Notes under the pieces: generated by a model
Seen by the model: the letters and a program-made list of their open reading frames with translations, nothing else
Database searches by the model: none
What the model was told of the DNA's origin: nothing
Shown here: positions 58,001 to 60,225 of the stretch, one piece after another
Numbering within the stretch: the first letter of the stretch is position 1
Layout of the letters: every line of letters starts with the position of its first letter
Made by a program: the position numbers and the translations under genes
NCBI GenBank assembly: GCA_021292105.1
Contig: CM037857.1
Span: 40,028,916 to 40,092,915 of the forward strand
DNA from: Anadara kagoshimensis
Taxonomy: Eukaryota; Mollusca; Bivalvia; Arcoida; Arcidae
Direction: 5' to 3'
DNA length: 64,000 nt

Positions 58001-59226
58001 GTGTCCGTAGTTGGTCTGGGTATGTTTGACATAATTGAATTCTTTCATTCACAATTTTGATTTTACACGTCATATTTAGCTAGCTGGACAGGAGGTGCTT
58101 ACCCTTCAGGAACACCTGCTAGCTGGACAGGAGGTGATTACCCTTCAGGAACACCTGCTAGCTGGACAGGAGGTGCTTACCCTTCAGGAACACCTGCTAG
58201 CTGGACAGGAGGTGCTTACCCTTCAGGAACACCTGCTAGCTGGACAGGAGGTGCTTACCCTTCAGGAACACCTACTAGCTGGACAGGAGGTGCTTACCCT
58301 TCAAGCACCCTTCGGGAACATCTGCTAGCTGGACAGGAGGTGATTACGCTTCAGGAACACCTGCTAGCTGGACAGGAGGTGCTTACCCTTCAGGAACACC
58401 TGCTAGCTGGACAGGAGGTGCTTACCCTTCGGGAACATCTGCTAGCTGGACAGGGGGTGATTACCCTTCAGGAACACCTGCTAGCTGGACAGGAGGTGAT
58501 TACCTTTCAGGAACACCTGCTAGCTGGACAGGAGGTGCTTACCCTTCAGGAACACCTGCTAGCTGGACAGTAGGTGATTACCCTTCAGGAACACCTGCTA
58601 GCTAGACAGGAGGTGATTACCCTTCAGGAACACCTGCTAGCTAGACAGGAGGTGATTACCCTTCAGGAACACCTGCAGTATCTGGTGGAAATTCATGTGT
58701 TTAACTTAATTTGCCAGTTTTTAAAGTTTTACTTTTGGGATTGTGATTTGAACATGGCTTGGTATTTTGTGTTTGATGACTATACTCTTCTGGATTTTGT
58801 ACAGGCCAACAAACATCATCAAACTAGAACTCACATCACTACTGATGTAAAATATCATAGAACCTTTATTTGTTAATGCAATGGCTTCAGCAGTATTACT
58901 TTACTATAATGAAAAGTGAAGAAACTAGTGAAGCAAAACACTCTTCTTGCTGTAACACGTACAACTTAAAATTTAAACAAATAGAACTCAGGATGCAGGT
59001 GGTCATAAATGCAATGTATGCAAATTCTTACCTGAAATTCGATGATTTCATCAAATAATTCTGCTGGTGACATATGATAATTGAAGAAAAATGATTCATT
59101 CCAATAAGGACTATTTGTTGATTTTTTAACTCTTGTTTGTTTTGTTTGGTTGTAACAAGTAACCTTGGCAACAGGTTGTATATTAGCACCTTGTAACTGA
59201 CGAGCTTCTATAATTTTGATCCGAAT
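638..59226 (-). CDS. MYOF/DYSF: Type-I ferlin (dysferlin/myoferlin-like), central part, 31 exons
   Basis: Ferlins are large tail-anchored multi-C2 proteins that act in calcium-dependent membrane fusion and plasma-membrane repair. Chaining GT-AG exons on the minus strand gives about 1,457 in-frame codons. Approximate positions within this fragment: C2B 1-115, FerI 110-165, C2C 163-300, FerA 415-545, FerB 550-625, nested DysF domains 650-905 (including the RRRRW motifs), C2D 885-1025, C2E 1075-1190, acidic linker, and the start of C2F from 1345. The order matches vertebrate dysferlin and myoferlin, which are about 2,060-2,080 residues. The DysF domains exclude the otoferlin class. C2A and the N-terminus lie to the right of the window; the end of C2F, C2G and the membrane anchor lie to the left. 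Dysferlin and myoferlin cannot be separated here, and invertebrates often have one co-orthologue. Coordinates span introns; exons are listed separately. Confidence 0.95.
1607..1698 (-). CDS. MYOF/DYSF: Ferlin exon 30 (C2F)
   Basis: 92 nt, ends with two bases of a Lys codon. It reads [30 protein letters not shown]. DPYIxxxIGKKxxSDxDNYIP is nearly invariant in type-I ferlins. Acceptor TTCCTAG, donor GTAAGT. Confidence 0.96.
2241..2396 (-). CDS. MYOF/DYSF: Ferlin exon 29 (start of C2F)
   Basis: 156 nt, phase 0-0. It reads [53 protein letters not shown]2F begins at [10 protein letters not shown] and the loop-1 acidic residue is in NDSSG. Acceptor TTTTAG, donor GTAAGT. Confidence 0.95.
2711..3055 (-). 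mobile_element. tRNA-derived SINE (family A), near full length
   Basis: On the minus strand the head has a tRNA A-box (TAGCTCAGTTGGTAGAGT, 3026-3043) and B-box (GGTTCAAATCC, 2989-2999). The body contains ggcttggcacg-type sequence, and the tail reads gtgaaatattcttgactggg followed by a taaacaccat-type end. Internal Pol III promoter plus conserved tail indicates a SINE. Confidence 0.8.
3209..3340 (-). CDS. MYOF/DYSF: Ferlin exon 28
   Basis: 132 nt, phase 0-0. It reads [29 protein letters not shown], an acidic run, and VVGEFK. FxxFSDFCxxFxLxRGK and GEFKG match the dysferlin segment before C2F. Acceptor ATACAG, donor GTAAAA. Confidence 0.95.
3412..3612. repeat. Dispersed repeat, first copy
   Basis: gtgaattaggatcccc, ggaaaatgagaaaatcaactc, ctatcaatgttgatg, ttcatagttttggaaatt and gcccagacaagaa match 44462-44685 in the same order and orientation. 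Class unknown. Confidence 0.6.
4059..4178 (-). CDS. MYOF/DYSF: Ferlin exon 27
   Basis: 120 nt, phase 0-0. It reads [40 protein letters not shown]. The [11 protein letters not shown] motif is strongly conserved in ferlins ahead of C2F. Acceptor TTAAG, donor GTAAGT. Confidence 0.95.
5460..6950. other. CpG-rich island of unknown origin in a ferlin intron
   Basis: Unlike its CpG-poor neighbours it contains many CG dinucleotides (ctaccgtcgctatgagg, acgtacacgcgttcac). A split inverted repeat is present: gtacagttgttttaccagtt at 5933 against aactggtaaaa near 6320 and aacaactgtac near 6355. No terminal repeats were found. It is either a recent insertion or an unmethylated regulatory/promoter region. 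Confidence 0.45.
6554..6931 (+). CDS. Unidentified 125-codon ORF in a CpG-rich intronic island
   Basis: I do not recognise this protein. It starts [13 protein letters not shown], is rich in Arg/Lys/Ile and has [17 protein letters not shown] near residue 35. A hydrophobic stretch around residues 80-95 includes [11 protein letters not shown]. It ends at TAA within caataaaaatgg, which also contains AATAAA. It lies in the large intron between ferlin exons 26 and 27, antisense to the gene. CpG is noticeably more frequent here than in surrounding introns. It could be a small retrogene, part of a mobile element, or a chance frame. Confidence 0.3.
   Translation: MFYIVGRQLLELLFIVNMRSVRPIAEIIRCIPSQYFTRFRNVFRKFIPNVHINQMHYPSQNTYLTIKQIYFFHTHLPGALFPGVLISYNFIAKKLDILEESDSNVHAFTIVNAVQKLHKQSILHQ
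7735..7875 (-). repeat. Dispersed repeat R39, minus-strand copy
   Basis: Read in reverse it gives agctagctaaacaggaggtgc..ttac, then cttctggattgtgattc and catggattagtatgtttg, matching 33788-33965 and the flank of the 39-bp minisatellite. Confidence 0.65.
8050..8165 (+). repeat. SINE-like head, family B
   Basis: tagccttgtggtagaac and ggtttgatcctc resemble degenerate tRNA A and B boxes at about the right spacing. They are followed by actcagtgagaaagtgg, as in family-B repeats. It does not fold as a complete tRNA. Confidence 0.45.
9967..10146. mobile_element. Tc1/mariner-type MITE (MITE-A), 180 bp
   Basis: Inverted ends cagtcaaacctgtct / agacaggttggactg, flanked on both sides by TA. The inside repeats gg..cctttatatacagg motifs. 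Same length as the copy at 59902-60081. Confidence 0.8.
11112..11179 (-). CDS. MYOF/DYSF: Ferlin exon 26 (linker)
   Basis: 68 nt. With the preceding base it reads [23 protein letters not shown]. Acceptor TTGACAG, donor GTAATT. It bridges exons 25 and 27 in phase; dysferlin has a comparable acidic linker here. Confidence 0.82.
11466..11660 (-). mobile_element. SINE family A, 3' fragment
   Basis: Carries only the tail and distal body (cagtcaagaatatttcacttatattgag in plus orientation is the tail read backwards). It lies directly beside a more complete copy in the same orientation. Confidence 0.7.
11690..11970 (-). mobile_element. SINE family A, internally deleted copy
   Basis: Tail, body and tRNA head (A-box in ctctacaaactgagcta read backwards; B-box in gggttcaaaccc) are present, but part of the body is missing relative to the copy at 2711-3055. 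Confidence 0.75.
12452..12698. mobile_element. MITE-B, second copy
   Basis: caacattgacctgtctacttgagc at left and aaggtcaagcagacaggtc..aatgttgtttgcctata at right mirror each other and match 36311-36566; the interior differs. Confidence 0.7.
14758..14990 (+). repeat. SINE-like repeat, family B
   Basis: taaagtgcttgcttacaaatgg.. gtgagaaagtttgttgc..ttttctcc..ttcctc is shared with sequences at 20337-20560 and 48104-48264. The layout resembles a tRNA-like head followed by a common tail, but no clean A/B boxes remain. Confidence 0.5.
15353..15405. repeat. (TA)n microsatellite
   Basis: Uninterrupted TA run of about 26 units in the intron between ferlin exons 25 and 26. Confidence 0.95.
16585..16598. 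promoter_or_regulatory. Perfect palindrome matching an RFX X-box
   Basis: GTTACCATGGTAAC is a perfect 14-bp palindrome fitting the X-box consensus bound by RFX factors. It lies 11 bases beyond the donor of ferlin exon 25. A near match (gttactatggtaac) is at 14090-14103. Function is inference. Confidence 0.35.
16610..16681 (-). CDS. MYOF/DYSF: Ferlin exon 25 (linker)
   Basis: 72 nt, starts and ends at phase 1, so it can be skipped in frame. It reads [23 protein letters not shown]. Low-complexity linker, supported by splice sites (TTTCAG, GTAAAC) and phase rather than by conservation. A perfect 14-bp palindrome lies 11 bases past its donor. Confidence 0.8.
16704..16925. repeat. 72-77-bp tandem repeat, nearly 3 copies
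   Basis: atcactaa..tgacaggatggctt..catgtggcctcaatctt repeats from 16704, 16776 and 16853, just upstream of ferlin exon 25. Copies differ by a short deletion. Confidence 0.8.
17186..17340. repeat. Dispersed repeat shared with 47050-47190
   Basis: ggttactttttgaaagaattt, agtagccaatggcaattttgg and ctaccaggaatggaaa recur at 47110-47180 with small changes. Class unknown. Confidence 0.55.
18990..19270. repeat. Tandem repeat of about 104-128 bp, 2.5 copies
   Basis: ttggtacagatgaacttataacc recurs near 19012, 19116 and 19244, with catggccttgaccttaatga and tttgttcaaggtcatgac between. It lies in the intron before exon 24. Confidence 0.75.
19290..19455 (-). CDS. MYOF/DYSF: Ferlin exon 24 (C2E end)
   Basis: 166 nt. 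It reads [43 protein letters not shown], then RDAEGSDGQ and one base of Asp. LPxEELYxPP and RQFGRxPxVG are ferlin motifs. Acceptor TTGCAG, donor GTTAGT. Confidence 0.95.
20011..20172 (-). CDS. MYOF/DYSF: Ferlin exon 23 (C2E)
   Basis: 162 nt, phase 0-0. It reads [48 protein letters not shown]. The xxWGxRNMKxxQLAxxxSPS signature is conserved in C2E. The loop-1 region lacks calcium-binding aspartates. Donor GTAAGT, acceptor TTTCAG. Confidence 0.95.
20192..20270 (-). repeat. Dispersed repeat R39 fragment
   Basis: aaaaacaaacatactgatcc..atgtccaaatcacaatcc..agaagcaaagtaaa is nearly identical to 7743-7797. Confidence 0.65.
20309..20333. repeat. (CT)n microsatellite
   Basis: About 12 CT units just upstream of a family-B SINE-like repeat. 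Confidence 0.9.
20337..20560 (+). repeat. SINE-like repeat, family B
   Basis: cctcagtggctaaatgatctaaagtgcc, then caattcacttgctaaagg and tctggtttcccccaccatcc match other family-B copies. A second fragment (gtcaaaatggtagagtggttgcttta) follows at 20638-20710. Confidence 0.5.
20778..20876 (-). CDS. MYOF/DYSF: Ferlin exon 22 (C2D-C2E linker)
   Basis: 99 nt, phase 0-0. It reads [33 protein letters not shown]. VPxxIRPxxQRTxIE matches the segment leading into ferlin C2E. Acceptor TTCCAG, donor GTATGT. Confidence 0.94.
20877..22942. other. Ferlin intron 21-22 (2.1 kb)
   Basis: AT-rich, with an (AAT)n run near 22747 and a short (TA)n near 22858. The short open frames here show no coding character. 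Confidence 0.65.
22943..22975 (-). CDS. MYOF/DYSF: Ferlin exon 21, 33-nt microexon
   Basis: Eleven codons ([11 protein letters not shown]), phase 0-0, with good sites on both sides (acceptor CTCGCAG, donor GTTAGT). It lies in the C2D-C2E linker. As it is symmetrical, it could be skipped without a frameshift. Confidence 0.8.
23934..24265 (-). CDS. MYOF/DYSF: Ferlin exon 20 (C2D)
   Basis: 332 nt. It reads [52 protein letters not shown], then LLAAFELFL. It keeps the loop-1 and loop-3 acidic residues (SDPY and DYD...NE), so calcium binding by C2D is plausible. Acceptor TTTTCAG, donor GTAAGA. Confidence 0.96.
24677..25120 (-). CDS. MYOF/DYSF: Ferlin exon 19 (DysF C-terminal halves, start of C2D)
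   Basis: 444 nt, the longest exon. After [13 protein letters not shown] it carries two arginine-rich DysF C-terminal motifs ([12 protein letters not shown] and [10 protein letters not shown]) separated by a lysine run and [14 protein letters not shown]2D then begins with [16 protein letters not shown] and loop 1 (GDESGLS plus D from exon 20). Acceptor TTTCAAG, donor GTACAG. Open frames on the opposite strand here are shadows. Confidence 0.96.
25161..25492 (-). mobile_element. SINE family A, old copy
   Basis: Same order of tail, body and tRNA-like head (ctcgaccactgagctacc read backwards) with many substitutions. It fills most of the intron between ferlin exons 18 and 19. A short gaatgaat run adjoins the tail. 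Confidence 0.7.
25846..26233 (-). CDS. MYOF/DYSF: Ferlin exon 18 (N-terminal halves of nested DysF domains)
   Basis: 388 nt, ends with one base of a Gly codon. It reads [93 protein letters not shown]. The repeated PxGWxW and YENQxxLP blocks are the outer and inner DysF N-terminal halves, which define type-I ferlins. The arginine-rich C-terminal halves follow in exon 19. Confidence 0.96.
26923..27066 (-). CDS. MYOF/DYSF: Ferlin exon 17 (FerB end)
   Basis: 144 nt, phase 0-0. It reads [48 protein letters not shown]. The AKFWLGL and VYAETYENQ junctions are ferlin-specific. Donor GTAAGT, acceptor TTTTAG. Confidence 0.94.
27232..27525 (+). mobile_element. SINE family A, 5'-truncated copy
   Basis: Plus-strand body and tail (gtgaaatattcttgactgg, then gtaaaatccc) are recognisable; the tRNA head is missing or too diverged. 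Confidence 0.65.
27644..27796 (-). CDS. MYOF/DYSF: Ferlin exon 16 (FerB)
   Basis: 153 nt, phase 0-0. It reads [51 protein letters not shown]. The EPQNSxPDxxIWM and RxAYxR motifs match dysferlin FerB. Acceptor ATACAG, donor GTAGGT. Confidence 0.95.
28530..28725 (-). CDS. MYOF/DYSF: Ferlin exon 15 (FerA)
   Basis: 196 nt. It completes Arg, then [58 protein letters not shown]. Amphipathic helices of FerA. Acceptor TTGTAG, donor GTAATG. Confidence 0.93.
28776..28948 (-). repeat. SINE-like repeat, family B tail
   Basis: catcccagtcaag..cttatattgagg then cagagaaaaccaccaacctt and gacaaagtttctcatactag are the common tail read in reverse. A shorter version lies at 29838-29970 and another at about 1178-1350. 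Confidence 0.5.
29484..29590 (-). CDS. MYOF/DYSF: Ferlin exon 14 (FerA)
   Basis: 107 nt. It reads [35 protein letters not shown] plus two bases of an Arg codon. Predicted helical; part of the FerA four-helix bundle, reported in dysferlin to interact with membranes. Acceptor TTTTCAG, donor GTAGGT. Confidence 0.92.
29838..29970 (-). repeat. SINE-like repeat, family B tail fragment
   Basis: aatctttcacttatat, cagtcagtcctgagatgg, gacaaactttctcacacta: same tail as 28776-28948, abutting the MITE at 29974. Confidence 0.5.
29974..30111. mobile_element. MITE-C copy, 138 bp
   Basis: ccccttagcgtttgtgtggga mirrors tcccacacacattagaggg; the interior has ggaaaacatttacattgtg and tctatgtccaatagaaat, as in the other copies. 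Confidence 0.65.
30527..30729 (-). CDS. MYOF/DYSF: Ferlin exon 13 (entry to FerA)
   Basis: 203 nt. It completes the Gly codon, reads [39 protein letters not shown] and LLLKITDNL. The YxFLPWGNxKP and WEDIS motifs are diagnostic of ferlins. Acceptor TTTCAG, donor GTAGGT. Confidence 0.95.
30748..30861. repeat. 114-bp near-perfect palindrome at the left end of the Crypton-like element
   Basis: Arms 30748-30794 and 30816-30861 are inverted copies differing at only a few positions, around a 21-base spacer. The sequence tatcacgtga in the right arm recurs just downstream at about 30870. It lies about 140 bases upstream of the recombinase ATG, so it could be an element end, a recombinase binding site or part of the promoter. 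Confidence 0.85.
30998..33132 (+). CDS. Crypton-like tyrosine recombinase (DUF3504-type), two exons, nested in a ferlin intron
   Basis: Exons 30998-32078 and 32630-33132, joined at GTAAGA/TTTTCAG, give about 527 residues. The start is the first ATG of the frame in a good context (AAAATGG); the open frame runs upstream without a Met. The N-terminal ~150 residues are acidic with two similar S/CQML blocks. A SAM-like DNA-binding region follows (residues ~160-260; [27 protein letters not shown]), then the catalytic domain: ALRGHDE (first Arg), [10 protein letters not shown] (Lys), [24 protein letters not shown] (His and Tyr). The box normally HxxR reads H-S-G-K-R, so Lys takes the usual Arg place. 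The family is that of Cryptons and of KIAA1958/QRICH1/ZMYM-type host genes. Whether this is an active element or a retained host gene is open. Confidence 0.85.
33517..33632. repeat. Nested inverted repeats at the right end of the Crypton-like element
   Basis: caataacttccaa pairs with ttggaagttattg; tgtacaataac pairs with gttattgtaca at the outer edge; aatgca pairs with tgcatt in the centre. A perfect CRE-like tgacgtca is included. Several sites of the same half-sequence in both orientations resemble recombinase binding sites. Confidence 0.65.
33788..33965 (+). repeat. Dispersed repeat R39 (single unit)
   Basis: Resembles the flanks and unit of the 39-bp minisatellite at 58078-58676: agctagctagacaaaagg..ttacc, then aatttgccagttttatttt and attgtgatttgaacatgg. 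Only one diverged 39-bp unit is present. Confidence 0.65.
34226..35587 (+). mobile_element. Satellite-bearing HINE/pearl-like element, copy 1
   Basis: It starts at caagaggcccatgggcc (containing a GGCCCATGGGCC palindrome) after an A-run. Next come degenerate monomers of about 145 bp built around tgaccttgacctttgaacc, then a unique 3' part with an acggacgg run. It ends in a stem-loop (agctcatctgagcc / ggctcaggtgagct) followed by A residues. Terminal hairpin plus internal tandem monomers resembles Helentron-associated elements and bivalve pearl elements. No coding region. The class is inference; the boundaries are supported by the nested copy at 52949-54368. Confidence 0.7.
35709..35808 (-). CDS. 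MYOF/DYSF: Ferlin exon 12
   Basis: 100 nt. It reads [33 protein letters not shown] plus the first base of Gly. This is the strand-rich segment before FerA. Donor GTAAGT, acceptor TTTTCAG. The next intron contains the nested recombinase gene. Confidence 0.94.
36167..36280 (-). CDS. MYOF/DYSF: Ferlin exon 11
   Basis: 114 nt, phase 0-0. It reads [15 protein letters not shown], then an acidic [13 protein letters not shown] segment ending ILRTQ. GVAYRGR is a ferlin signature. Acceptor ATACAG, donor GTAATC. A 256-bp MITE ends about 30 bases upstream of its acceptor. Confidence 0.94.
36311..36566. mobile_element. MITE-B, 256 bp, ~34-bp inverted ends
   Basis: Left end tataggtaaacaacattgac..ctgtctgcttgacc is mirrored by ggtcaagtggacaggtc..aatgttgtttacctata. 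A second copy is at 12452-12698. The left end is about 30 bases from the splice acceptor of ferlin exon 11. Confidence 0.8.
36846..36946 (-). CDS. MYOF/DYSF: Ferlin exon 10 (after C2C)
   Basis: 101 nt. With the preceding base it reads [15 protein letters not shown] then [15 protein letters not shown]. [15 protein letters not shown] is among the most conserved ferlin motifs. Acceptor TTTTAG, donor GTAAAT. Confidence 0.95.
36947..41302. other. Ferlin intron between exons 9y and 10 (4.4 kb)
   Basis: Very AT-rich with many A- and T-runs (for example at 38877) and (TTTA)n. The 98-codon minus frame at 40330-40626 has no recognisable domain. No further exon-9 copy was seen. Confidence 0.65.
37006..37040. 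repeat. (TTTA)n microsatellite
   Basis: About eight TTTA units 60 bases upstream (in gene direction) of ferlin exon 10. Confidence 0.9.
41303..41379 (-). CDS. MYOF/DYSF: Ferlin alternative exon 9, downstream copy (9y)
   Basis: 77 nt, acceptor CATGCAG, donor GTGAAT. It reads [26 protein letters not shown], completing Trp at the start and leaving G of Gly at the end, as exon 9x does. A second, in-frame donor (also CGG followed by GTGAAT) lies 9 nt upstream and would end the exon at 41312, removing three residues. I chose the longer form because it matches 9x in length and in its Gly-Glu-x-Gly end. Confidence 0.87.
41380..44131. other. Ferlin intron between the two alternative exons 9 (2.75 kb)
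   Basis: Separates exons 9x and 9y. Contains a diverged MITE-C (41886-42009) and a tract of loosely repeated aaccaa(tc/at) segments at 43430-43680. Any splicing-control elements would be expected here or just upstream. Confidence 0.65.
41886..42009. mobile_element. MITE-C copy, diverged
   Basis: gtaatgtttgtgtcgaa mirrors ttccacaccaacattatat; interior aaaatgttgactccatatggaac resembles the other copies. Confidence 0.5.
44132..44208 (-). CDS. MYOF/DYSF: Ferlin alternative exon 9, upstream copy (9x)
   Basis: 77 nt, acceptor CACTTAG, donor GTTGGT. It completes the split Trp codon, then reads [26 protein letters not shown], and leaves one base of a Gly codon completed by exon 10. It supplies the loop-3 aspartates and following strands of C2C. 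Start phase, end phase and length are identical to the copy at 41303-41379, and 13 of 25 encoded residues match. Using both copies, or neither, breaks the frame, so the two are predicted to be mutually exclusive. Confidence 0.87.
44462..44685. repeat. Dispersed repeat, second copy
   Basis: atgaattaggatccccc, ggaaaatgagcaaacaaac, ctatcaatgttgatac, tttatagtttgtgag and ctgggcaagaagtg: colinear with 3412-3612. Class unknown. Confidence 0.6.
45097..45274. mobile_element. MITE-A, third copy, left end degraded
   Basis: gtggcctttttgggcaggtggtcc.. through gacaggttagactg and TA matches the other copies; the left inverted repeat is eroded. Confidence 0.7.
46283..46412 (-). mobile_element. SINE family A, 3' fragment
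   Basis: Tail and distal body only (gtcaagaatatttcactt and agacatcgccagctat, as read on the plus strand). Confidence 0.7.
47050..47190. repeat. Dispersed repeat shared with 17186-17340
   Basis: gattactttttgaaagaattt, agtagccaatagtgattttg, ctaccaggaatagaaatg; same order as the copy near 17200. Confidence 0.55.
47903..47946 (-). CDS. MYOF/DYSF: Ferlin exon 8 (C2C strand 6, first loop-3 Asp)
   Basis: 44 nt. It reads [14 protein letters not shown] and ends with TG of a Trp codon, which either alternative exon 9 completes because both begin with G. It carries the first aspartate of calcium loop 3; the rest of the loop is in exon 9. Confidence 0.94.
48104..48264 (+). repeat. SINE-like repeat, family B
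   Basis: gatgacctaaagtgcatgctaac with a later gtgaaagaattttgacctgg tail matches the other family-B copies; the middle is shortened. Confidence 0.5.
48583..48651 (-). CDS. MYOF/DYSF: Ferlin exon 7 (C2C)
   Basis: 69 nt, 23 codons, phase 0-0. It reads [16 protein letters not shown] then ILRMGLQ, the conserved loop-2 and strand-5 region of ferlin C2C. Acceptor TTTAAG, donor GTTTGT. Confidence 0.94.
49257..49360 (-). CDS. MYOF/DYSF: Ferlin exon 6 (C2C)
   Basis: 104 nt. It reads [28 protein letters not shown] and SFAGKD, with the VDPY calcium-loop-1 aspartate. Acceptor TTGCAG, donor GTATGT. Confidence 0.95.
50036..50118 (-). CDS. MYOF/DYSF: Ferlin exon 5 (FerI end, C2C first strand)
   Basis: 83 nt. 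It completes the split Ser codon, reads [15 protein letters not shown] then [12 protein letters not shown], and ends with one base of a Met codon. Acceptor TTTTCAG, donor GTAAGC. The large intron upstream holds the transposon stack at 50609-55084. Confidence 0.93.
50171..50441 (+). pseudogene. Decayed 3' end of a non-LTR retrotransposon (LINE)
   Basis: Across frames the plus strand encodes [37 protein letters not shown] and [15 protein letters not shown]. This is the usual C-terminus of RT polyproteins (RxLRWxGHV..PGKRxRGRPxxxW..ALCPxxDEE). Frameshifts and in-frame stops, some at expected Trp codons, show it is dead. It ends with a gtaagtaagta tail. Only the last ~90 codons remain. Confidence 0.8.
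51556..52438. mobile_element. Non-autonomous hAT-like element, 883 bp
   Basis: Ends are perfect 12-bp inverted repeats (cagggttcccac / gtgggaaccctg), followed inward by related C/T-rich subterminal repeats on both sides. Flanks share tatgac (51550-51555 and 52439-52444), consistent with target duplication, although hATs usually make 8 bp. The CAGGG start and length fit a hAT MITE. A 103-codon minus-strand frame inside resembles no transposase I know. Confidence 0.8.
52949..54368 (+). mobile_element. Satellite-bearing HINE/pearl-like element, inner copy nested in copy 2
   Basis: Same 5' end and same terminal hairpin plus A-run, but a different 3' body (54000-54250: cccccttatggggcccc, aagttt..ggcccagtgg). 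It interrupts tatacaaaaagttcatag of the outer element, which is uninterrupted in copy 1 (near 34890). This shows an A-rich target and fixes the ends to within a few bases. Three consecutive 145-bp monomers (from 53541, 53686 and 53831) look almost identical. Confidence 0.8.
55538..55587 (-). CDS. MYOF/DYSF: Ferlin exon 4 (FerI)
   Basis: 50 nt, starts phase 0 and ends with two bases of a split Ser codon. It reads [16 protein letters not shown]; the acidic run is followed by the conserved ESNLLRP junction with exon 5. Donor GTAAGT. Confidence 0.92.
56358..56689 (+). mobile_element. SINE family A, complete copy with target duplication
   Basis: Complete plus-strand copy: tRNA head with A-box gtagctcaatttgtagag, body, and tail gtgaaatattcttgaatggg. 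It is bounded by a perfect 13-base direct repeat (tcatcagcttagt at 56345-56357 and 56690-56702). Confidence 0.87.
56787..56933 (-). CDS. MYOF/DYSF: Ferlin exon 3 (end of C2B, start of FerI)
   Basis: 147 nt, phase 0-0, acceptor ATCTAG and donor GTAAGT. It encodes the last C2B strand ([10 protein letters not shown]), the conserved KWLLLSEP segment, and the start of FerI ([10 protein letters not shown] then GPGDEAP). Confidence 0.94.
57810..57860 (-). CDS. MYOF/DYSF: Ferlin exon 2 (C2B loop 3 region)
   Basis: 51 nt, 17 codons, phase 0-0, acceptor CATACAG and donor GTAATA. It reads [17 protein letters not shown]. Ferlin C2B normally has VxDSRxLRxDALIG here; this copy has Asn for the first loop-3 Asp. 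Confidence 0.92.
58078..58676. repeat. 39-bp minisatellite, about 15 copies
   Basis: The unit gctagctggacaggaggtgc..ttacccttcaggaacacct is 39 bp, a multiple of three, so the plus strand stays open and reads a 13-residue repeat. One unit near 58300 carries a short extra piece. The array lies in a ferlin intron and amplifies one segment of dispersed repeat R39, whose flank continues to about 58800. Confidence 0.9.
59032..59226 (-). CDS. MYOF/DYSF: Ferlin exon 1 of window (C2B core)
   Basis: 195 nt, phase 0-0, acceptor TTTTAG and donor GTAAGA. It encodes the first strands of C2B ([16 protein letters not shown], then a [11 protein letters not shown] segment, ending [10 protein letters not shown]). 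The first calcium loop lacks the usual aspartates, as is typical of ferlin C2B. I found no exon further upstream in the remaining 4.8 kb. Confidence 0.93.
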
Positions 59227-59851
59227 CTAAAATTTAAAACAAAAAGCATTAAAATGGATATCTATTCTTTCTGTCTAAAACATGACAAAAATCTTAAGTA
59301 TTTTAAAAGAGTCAAAATAATAGCTGGGTATGAAGCAAAATTATAAAACAGATTAGAACCACCTCAAATGAGAGAAAGGAATCTACTGAAACAAAATGAG
59401 GTCAGTGGCAACTGTGCAAGCAGCATTATCTTATGTTCCACAAATCTGAAAACTTTGTTCACAAGTATGAAAACTTTATTCAAAGGGAGATAACTGTGTT
59501 AGACTTATGTGAATTTTTTAGTGTATGTTAACTATTTGACCTTTTGACCTCAATATTCTAAATATTTATCTAAAATTAAAAGGATAGGTCATCTGGTACT
59601 TAAAACAAGACTTGTATGATATAAAGCCAGTCTTATAAAATATCAACTGACCCATTAACAGTTTACAGCAGTATTAGCCTTGTGGGGTGAATTTATAATC
59701 TTTACATTGTTTTAAAGAAGAAAATGTTACTTTTATATAAACTGTTTGATGTTCATAACATACTGTCTAAATTAATATAAGGTATTTCATAAAAATAATA
59801 CAGACAATGCTTGTTGTGCATTTTCCCATTCATCATTTAAATAGAGTAGTG

Positions 59852-60225
59852 TAATGGATCTTTATGCCCCAAGTCAAGATTCTCTTATTTATATAGAGGT
59901 ACAGTCAACCCTGAAAATAAAGGTCACCCAAGGTAACCAGTAAAATTGGGCATTTATGGGCAAATGGCCTTTATATACAGGTTCAAATAATATGAATAAA
60001 GAACAATTGAGATAGAATTCCACTGGCCTTTATAAGCAGGTGGTCCCTATATAGAGGTGACATTCAAGGCAGGTTGGACTGTAGTCAGTTCAGAGATTGT
60101 GGAAGAAACTGGAGTGCCAAGAGAAAACCAATGACATTTGGCAAGCGAAATGACAAACTTTCTCAAACTAGAGCCTGTCCCAAGTGAGGTAAGCAACTAG
60201 ATAGTGGGAGGTGCTGTGATTCGTA
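59852..60225 (-). repeat. SINE-like repeat, family B, split by a MITE
   Basis: caagattctcttatttatatagagg continues after the MITE (59902-60081) as gtcagttcagagattgtgg, then gacaaactttctcaaac. The family-B tail is therefore older than the MITE insertion. Confidence 0.6.
59902..60081. mobile_element. MITE-A, second copy, 180 bp
   Basis: Inverted ends cagtcaaccctg / caggttggactg, TA on both sides, and internal sequence colinear with 9967-10146. Inserted in a family-B SINE-like repeat. Confidence 0.8.

Noticed and set aside
58078..58676. Regular array as a CRISPR
   Set aside because: Units are contiguous with no variable spacers, and the genome is that of an animal.
58095..58876. Open frames with a 13-residue repeat ([11 protein letters not shown] type)
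   Set aside because: Produced by a 39-bp tandem array whose length is a multiple of three. It is intronic, has no proper start or splice context, and single copies elsewhere are non-coding.
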